A stretch of 11,073 nucleotides of DNA from an uncultured Trueperaceae bacterium (lineage in GTDB: Bacteria > Deinococcota > Deinococci > Deinococcales > Trueperaceae), in the NCBI GenBank assembly GCA_937907415.1, contig CALCHY010000054.1:1-11073 (forward strand), given 5' to 3'. Below the pieces are notes generated by a model, which worked only from the letters and a program-made list of their open reading frames with translations, made no database searches and was not told where the DNA came from. Positions 7,111 through 11,073 of the stretch are shown one piece after another. The translations under genes and the position numbers were made by a program. Each line of letters opens with the position of its first letter. The first letter of the stretch is position 1.

Positions 7111-7137
7111 ATCCTACTATCCGGATAGACGGATAGG
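7111..7137 (-). promoter_or_regulatory. Operator and probable -10 box of the arsR-MFS operon
   Basis: Just upstream of the repressor start there is a perfect 12-bp palindrome CTATCCGGATAG (7117-7128). A further CGGATAG copy follows at 7130-7136, giving two direct half-sites, and CCTA...TAGG brackets the whole at 7113-7137. On the minus strand TAGGAT (7116-7111) fits a TAnnnT -10 hexamer 6 nt before the GTG. The palindrome would then sit in the promoter spacer, so repressor binding would block RNA polymerase directly. No good -35 was seen. Confidence 0.65.
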
Positions 7138-7293
7138 ACGGGTACCCGCACTGGGGCTGCGTGCCGTTGGATTCTGGAGTGCGGTGAGACCACTGGGCGT
7201 AGCCGACTGTGTTGACAACGGTAGTGGGGGTGCTGCACATCACGCTGGTGTCATGGCGCGCGGCCGGCTGCCGCTGGAAACGGCGTACGCGAA

Positions 7294-7322
7294 TTGACGC
7301 GCTCGTGACGTCGCCCTACCCT
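7294..7322 (+). promoter_or_regulatory. Promoter upstream of the cytochrome gene
   Basis: TTGACG (7294-7299) and TACCCT (7317-7322) are spaced by 17 nt. Transcription would begin near 7329 and leave a leader of about 67 nt before the cytochrome start. It is the best sigma70-like pair in the 260-bp gap between the two divergent transcription units. Confidence 0.5.
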
Positions 7323-7395
7323 GATGACCTCAGAGTGCGGGCTGGGATCCGGGGGGCCGTGTCGCTCACGTTCCGCGGAAGAGGGAGGTGGTGCC

Positions 7396-7893
7396 ATGAA
7401 TCTACGGTGGAGGTTGCTTGTCCTGAAGCGCCTGATCGCCTTCGCGATCGTCTGCGCGGCCGTCACGATGAGCTGGTACCTGACGCCGCGGCCAGCGCTC
7501 GCGCAGTTCGCCGAAGGGAGTAGTGAGACCTCACCGAGTGAGGTCGCGTTGCTCATGCCGATCATGAACCCCGAGCGCGGACGCCTCTTGTTCGCCAGCA
7601 AGGGGTGCGTCGTGTGCCACGCTGTAAACGGCATCGGCGGAACGGACGCGCCCGCGCTCGACACGTACAGCATGGGCGGTCCGATGAACCCATTCGAGTT
7701 CGTGGCGCGCATGTGGCGCGGCGCGCCGGCCATGATCGCGATGCAACTCGCCGAGCTGGGTCATCAGGTTCAGTTCACCGGCCAGTAGCCGGCCGATATC
7801 GTGGCATTCGCCCACGACGCTGGCGAGCAGCAGAAGTTCTCCGCGGACGACATCCCCGACGACATCGCGCATCTCATGGAAGAGGGGCACTGA
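7396..7893 (+). pseudogene. c-type cytochrome with internal amber stop at 7786-7788
   Basis: A small mono-haem cytochrome c for electron transfer outside the cytoplasmic membrane. The start is an ATG preceded by a strong GGAGGT (7384-7389). Residues 1-37 form a basic, then hydrophobic export signal ending ALAQ, either cleaved after Ala36 or kept as an anchor. The haem site is CVVCH (71-75); the axial Met could be one of several in the Met-rich stretch 93-116. At residue 131 a TAG interrupts the frame. The next codons continue typical cytochrome sequence (PADIVAFAHDA...MEEGH) to a TGA at 7891-7893. The usual family phrase at this place is TGQE-ADI, so TAG is one base from the expected GAG. Without readthrough the product is 130 residues and lacks the C-terminal helix that packs on the haem domain. 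It may be a recent nonsense mutation or a sequencing error. Confidence 0.8.
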
Positions 7894-8275
7894 GGCGCGT
7901 TTGGGTTCTCACCGCCGACAACCGCCGAGTGCGGTAGGAACGTGGCGTCGCTCGGAATCGATAGCGGGCGTGACGCTGTTGAGGCGACGTACGTTGGCAT
8001 CGGCCCTCTGTCAAGGTGCGGCAACGCCCGTCGGATGTCCGTGGGCGCCGATGGTAGACCGGTAGCGCGTTCGTGCCGATCGGTGGGGGCGAGGGCGCAA
8101 GCCGGCCCCTTTATCCTGGCGTAACATTGCTGTCCTAGGCTTGGTTTCGTGCACGGCATGAACTACCTCTCGACGGCAGGAACGCGACCGACGCGGACCG
8201 AGTACCGCGGCTTGGTCGTGCCGTGTGTCGCGAGTGCTTCGCAGCACGAGTGCGGGAGATGGTGAGGCTTCCCAT
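7894..8275. other. Intergenic stretch between cytochrome and small membrane ORF
   Basis: About 380 bp without a recognisable gene on either strand. It contains a terminator-like hairpin (8086-8114, listed separately) and a small hairpin GTGCT-TCGC-AGCAC at 8234-8247. A poor promoter-like pair lies at 8141-8169 (TTGGTT and TACCTC, 17 nt apart) that could serve the two-component genes. No riboswitch consensus was recognised. Confidence 0.45.
8086..8114 (+). terminator. Possible intrinsic terminator after the cytochrome gene
   Basis: GGGGC (8086-8090) pairs with GCCCC (8105-8109) and GGC (8094-8096) with GCC (8101-8103) around a GCAA tetraloop. A short TTTAT tail follows. The stem has a small internal loop and the distance from the cytochrome stop is about 190 bp, so this is a moderate candidate. 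Confidence 0.4.
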
Positions 8276-8419
8276 ATGTTGTGGCTCTTGATCCCACTCG
8301 TCATGTTGTTGGCGCTCGCACTCATCGCCCGGCTCTTTCCCATGCCCCGGAGCACGATCAGCCGGCAGAGTCATGCTGGCAGCGACCGCCTCGATCCACC
8401 GGAAGGTCCTTGCCGATGA
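8276..8419 (+). CDS. Small single-helix membrane protein, hypothetical
   Basis: A 47-residue ORF beginning MLWLLIPLVMLLALALIARL, a clear N-terminal membrane helix, then a short polar tail rich in Ser, Arg and Pro. Small one-helix proteins of this layout (some with a SHOCT tail, which is absent here) often accompany metal-response and two-component genes. It lies 28 bp upstream of the preferred response regulator start and on the same strand, so co-transcription is likely. The ribosome binding site is weak (GAGG, 11 nt ahead). It overlaps an N-terminally extended reading of the regulator ORF, which argues for the later regulator start. No function can be named. Confidence 0.4.
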   Translation: MLWLLIPLVMLLALALIARLFPMPRSTISRQSHAGSDRLDPPEGPCR

Positions 8420-8447
8420 CCATGAGCCTTGCCCCTGGAAGACTCAC

Positions 8448-9125
8448 GTGGCGGCGCGGGTACTAGTCGTCGAGGACGATCGCGACGTGGTGCAGGTCGT
8501 GCGCGCTTACCTCGAGCGCGAGGGGTTCGCCGTCGAGGTCGCCACGGACGGACTTCGCGGCCTGGATCAGGTGTTCGCCGCCCCACCGGACCTCATCGTG
8601 TTGGATTGGATGTTGCCCGGAATCGACGGCCTCGAGTTCCTCAAGCGACTCCGGCGGGAGCACCGCACACCGGTCATCTTGCTCACTGCGCGCGGCGAGG
8701 AGGCGGACCGGGTGCTGGGCCTCGAGTTCGGTGCTGATGACTACGTCCCCAAGCCCTTCAGCCCACGCGAGCTCATTGCGCGCGTACGCGCCGTGCTGCG
8801 GCGCGTGCAACCGGACGAGCAACGGCCCGAAGCCGTGGTGACCCATCGCGGCCTCGCAGTCGATCCTGGCCAACGACGCGTGACCAGCGAGGGGCGCACC
8901 GTCGACGTCACGACGTTGGAATTCGACCTGCTGTACGCCATGGTTCGGGCGCCGGGCCGCGTGTTCACCCGCCAGGAGCTCCTGGACCGTGTGTGGGGAG
9001 AGGACTTCGTTGGTGTTGACCGGGTGGTCGACGTTCACATCTCGAGCCTGCGGCAGAAGCTGGCGGAGCTCGGCGCCAGCGACTTCATCGGGACCGTGCG
9101 TGGTGTCGGGTACCGTGTCGCATGA
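8448..9125 (+). CDS. OmpR/PhoB-family response regulator
   Basis: A 225-residue cytoplasmic DNA-binding regulator activated by phosphorylation from the adjacent kinase. The receiver domain is residues 3-118, with acidic pair D10/D11 in VVEDD, phospho-acceptor D53 in VLDWMLPG, T80 in LLTARG and K102 in VPKPF. The C-terminal winged-helix effector is at about 133-225, with the recognition helix in VDRVVDVHISSLRQKL and the family ending GTVRGVGYRV. The start chosen is the GTG at 8448, which begins the canonical beta-1 strand and has GGAAG 6-7 nt upstream. An ATG at 8373 would add 25 residues with no family counterpart and overlaps the small membrane ORF. The stop overlaps the kinase ATG (ATGA). 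Confidence 0.93.
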   Translation: MAARVLVVEDDRDVVQVVRAYLEREGFAVEVATDGLRGLDQVFAAPPDLIVLDWMLPGIDGLEFLKRLRREHRTPVILLTARGEEADRVLGLEFGADDYVPKPFSPRELIARVRAVLRRVQPDEQRPEAVVTHRGLAVDPGQRRVTSEGRTVDVTTLEFDLLYAMVRAPGRVFTRQELLDRVWGEDFVGVDRVVDVHISSLRQKLAELGASDFIGTVRGVGYRVA

Positions 9126-10300
9126 CGGCCCGTCGCTTCCGCTTCCCTTCCCCAGTGTTCGCCGCCGACAGGCGGTCGAGTCTCTTCTGGCGCTTGCTAC
9201 CTACCTACTTGATCGTCATTGCCGTGGCTGCGGCTACGATGCTCTTGTCGGCTCAGTCCGTCGCGCCGTATTTCCTCCATCGTCATGTAGACCAGATGAT
9301 GCGAGCCGCGCAAGGATCTCCCATGGAGGCCATGACGCTCGAGATGGCCGACGACCTCGCAATCGCGTATTCCCGCGCCATGAGCCAAGCCATCGTTTGG
9401 TCGGTCCTGGCGGCCGCCGCCGCCTCGGGCCTCGTCGGGTTGTACGTCACGCGCCGCATAGTGGCACCACTGCGCGCCATGCGTCGAGCGAGCCGCAGGA
9501 TCGCGGATGGGCGGTACCACGACCGGCTCGGGGCCGGCGCGCCTGGAGAGATCGGCGACTTGGCCGATGCCTTCAACGCCATGGCCGACACGCTCGAGCA
9601 CACTGAGAACACGCGTGTACAGTTGCTGGCGGACGTCGCTCACGAGTTCCGAACGCCGCTCAGCAACCTGCGTGGGTACCTCGAGGGACTCGAGGACCGC
9701 GTGTTCGCGGCGGAGCCGGCTGTGTTCGATGCGTGTCGACGCCAGCTCGGACGCCTGGAGCGTCTGCTGAACGACTTGGGCCTCCTATCGCGGATCGAGA
9801 CCGGCCAGATCGAACTCACGCCACGGCCGGTGGAGGCGCTTGACCTCCTCGAGCAGGCCGTCATCGACATGGCACCTGCGTTCCAGCAGAAGGGCGTGGA
9901 GTTGCAGCTCCCGACGCGCACTTCCTCACTGACCGTTCTCGCGGACGCGGACCGAACTGCCCAAGTCCTTGGCAACCTACTGCATAATGCCCTGCGCTAC
10001 ACGCCGAGCGGGAAAGCCGTGAGGCTCGTCGCGCAGGGCGTCGGTGACGAGGTCCGGTTCGAAGTCGCCGACGAGGGCCCCGGCATCGGGCCCGCCGACC
10101 TCCGCAACATCTTCAAGCGCTTCTATCGTGCCGACAAGAGCCGCGGCCATTCCGAAGGCTCCGGCAGCGGCATTGGCCTTACGATCGCACGCGAGCTCAT
10201 CGAGCGACAAGGCGGGGCGATCGGGGTCGAGAGCGCTCTAGGACAGGGTGCACGTTTCTGGTTCACGCTGCCGCTGGCAAACGGCGGTGACGGACCGTAG
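9122..10300 (+). CDS. Sensor histidine kinase (HAMP, HisKA, HATPase_c)
   Basis: A 392-residue inner-membrane kinase partner of the upstream regulator. TM1 is about residues 22-44, a short periplasmic loop about 45-90, TM2 about 91-110, and HAMP about 110-162 (RRIVAPLRAMRRASRRIADG). The phospho-accepting H174 lies in DVAHEFRTPLSNL. The ATP domain has N289 in GNLLHNALRYT, the G1 box DEGPGIG (317-323), the F box FKRFYRAD and the G2 box GSGIGL (348-353). The periplasmic loop holds H53 and H55, then M59, M60, M68, M71, M75 and M87: a Met/His content suggestive of soft-metal (copper or silver) sensing, though no defined metal motif is present. Translation is coupled to the regulator through ATGA. 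The target genes are not shown by the sequence. Confidence 0.94.
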   Translation: MTARRFRFPSPVFAADRRSSLFWRLLPTYLIVIAVAAATMLLSAQSVAPYFLHRHVDQMMRAAQGSPMEAMTLEMADDLAIAYSRAMSQAIVWSVLAAAAASGLVGLYVTRRIVAPLRAMRRASRRIADGRYHDRLGAGAPGEIGDLADAFNAMADTLEHTENTRVQLLADVAHEFRTPLSNLRGYLEGLEDRVFAAEPAVFDACRRQLGRLERLLNDLGLLSRIETGQIELTPRPVEALDLLEQAVIDMAPAFQQKGVELQLPTRTSSLTVLADADRTAQVLGNLLHNALRYTPSGKAVRLVAQGVGDEVRFEVADEGPGIGPADLRNIFKRFYRADKSRGHSEGSGSGIGLTIARELIERQGGAIGVESALGQGARFWFTLPLANGGDGP

Positions 10301-10382
10301 TCGAGGAACGTCTGGGCGCTGCTGGTCGCGCCCAACGAACTCCACGCCCGCGCTGCGGCACAAGCGACATTGGAGTTCTGTC

Positions 10383-11040
10383 CCTGGGTTCTTCGTCGGT
10401 CACGGCACGCTGGGCGTGGCCAGGAAGGTGCTCCAGCCTTGGGGGGTGACGGTGAAGGTAGTGCCGCCGACGCCGGACGCTGTCAGGGCAGCAGCCGGTC
10501 CCGACACCGTGGCGGTGTGGGTCGAGACCGTCGCCAACCCTAGCGGCACCGTGCCGGACCTCCCAGCATTGGCCGAGGTGGCGCACGCCGCCGGCGCACC
10601 GCTGATGGTGGACAACACCTTCGGTTGCGCCGGGTTCCTGTGCCGCCCGATCGAGCATGGTGCCGACGTGGTGATGCACTCCGCCACCAAGTGGATAAAC
10701 GGTCACGGCACGGCCGTGGCGGGGGCGTTGGTCGACGCCGGCCGCTTCGACTGGGACGCCAAACGCTTCCCCGGGTTCCGCGCACGCGACGGGCACGGCC
10801 GGAGCTACCTCGACAAGGGCGGCCGCGCCGCGTTCCACGCGCGCGCCTTCGACCTGGGGCTGTTCACCATGGGGATGACGTTGTCCCCGTTCGCGGCGTT
10901 CCTGGCGCTGCAGGGGTTGGAGACGCTGTCGCTCAGGGCGCGGCGTTCGTGTGATACGGCGCTCGCGCAGGCGCGTTGGCTGGAGTCCGTGCCGGGTGTC
11001 GAGCGCGTCGTGTACCCGGTGAACCGCCCTGGCTTTGATG
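10383..11040 (+). pseudogene. metY: Internal fragment of O-acetylhomoserine sulfhydrylase (MetY-like, Cys/Met PLP enzyme)
   Basis: The family converts O-acetylhomoserine and sulfide to homocysteine, with PLP bound to a Schiff-base lysine. The open frame resembles the family from about GVTVKVVPPTPDAV on: ETVANPSGTVPDLPALAEVAH, then VDNTF (Asp for the PLP ring nitrogen), FLCRPIEHGADVVMHSATKW with the PLP lysine codon at 10689-10691, and NGHGTAVAG. These are MetY-type motifs. About the first 110 residues expected are missing: upstream DNA belongs to the kinase gene and a short spacer, with no start in place. Toward the right edge, VERVVYP is followed by NRPGFDGDSPSTRKERM, which does not resemble the family, so the 3' part also seems replaced. 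The frame has no stop before the window ends. As it stands the gene cannot make an active enzyme. Confidence 0.75.
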
Positions 11041-11060
11041 GAGACTCTCCTTCCACGCGA

Positions 11061-11073
11061 AAGGAGAGAATGA
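11061..11073 (+). promoter_or_regulatory. Possible ribosome binding site and start codon of a gene leaving the window
   Basis: AAGGAG (11061-11066) is followed 3 nt later by ATG (11070-11072) at the very edge. In the broken metY frame this region no longer resembles the enzyme, so a new gene, for example a transposase inserted into metY, may start here. The spacing is short and only the start codon is visible. Confidence 0.25.

Noticed and set aside
7212..7217. Perfect TTGACA -35 hexamer
   Set aside because: No TAnnnT-like -10 lies 16-18 nt downstream; the TTGACG/TACCCT pair at 7294-7322 is a better promoter.
8040..8130. G+C-rich structured leader considered as a riboswitch
   Set aside because: No conserved riboswitch core (for example cobalamin box) was recognised; a terminator-like hairpin explains the visible structure.
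10636..10648. 13-bp exact match (TCCTGTGCCGCCC) to the tRNA-Val 3' end, a possible distal attachment site
   Set aside because: It lies inside conserved MetY coding sequence (FLCRP), does not extend into flanking tRNA bases, and is far from the element genes; coincidence is the simpler reading.

Overview
The window is a gene-mosaic stretch of high-G+C bacterial DNA (roughly two thirds G+C by eye). It carries an integrated mobile element at a tRNA gene, relics of broken housekeeping or transport genes, and a compact metal/redox-flavoured accessory region. Nothing here fixes the species. The G+C content, GTG starts, and a TAnnnT -10 box only 6 nt ahead of one start codon (leaderless style) would fit Deinococcota (for example Trueperaceae), but actinobacterial or other high-G+C hosts are not excluded.

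Left part (1-4900). A DDE transposase enters from the left edge and ends at 581. A well-formed tRNA-Val(CAC) with encoded CCA lies at 671-745 and has its own sigma70-type promoter. Immediately downstream, all on the minus strand, is a compact module of AlpA/HTH_17-type excisionase, AEP-type primase (ATGA overlap) and tyrosine integrase. The integrase lies next to the tRNA 3' end and stops at a good intrinsic terminator. This is the replication/integration core of a small tRNA-integrated element, reminiscent of pSAM2-like elements but with no transfer or cargo genes visible. The far attachment site was not found. About 620 bp upstream of the excisionase holds no convincing gene and may carry the origin, the control region or the distal end.

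Middle part (4830-7140). The C-terminal half of an MFS transporter (TM7-12 only) points right and overlaps tail to tail with an intact MFS exporter gene. That exporter is encoded on the minus strand together with an ArsR/SmtB repressor (GTGA overlap). The repressor keeps three of the four alpha-5 metal ligands of the CzrA/SmtB type and has a palindromic operator sitting on its own promoter. This pair is probably a self-regulated efflux operon.

Right part (7290-11073). A promoter leads into a secreted or membrane-anchored c-type cytochrome gene interrupted by an in-frame amber codon before its last helix. Next come a small one-helix membrane ORF and an OmpR-type response regulator/histidine kinase pair (ATGA overlap) whose short periplasmic loop is rich in Met and His. 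The window ends in an internal fragment of an O-acetylhomoserine sulfhydrylase (MetY-like) gene that lacks its N-terminus and loses family resemblance near the right edge, where an SD-ATG-like sequence follows.

Taken together, 4900-10300 looks like a metal- or redox-responsive accessory patch (ArsR plus exporter; cytochrome; two-component system) bounded by truncated genes, next to a minimal Xis-primase-Int element.
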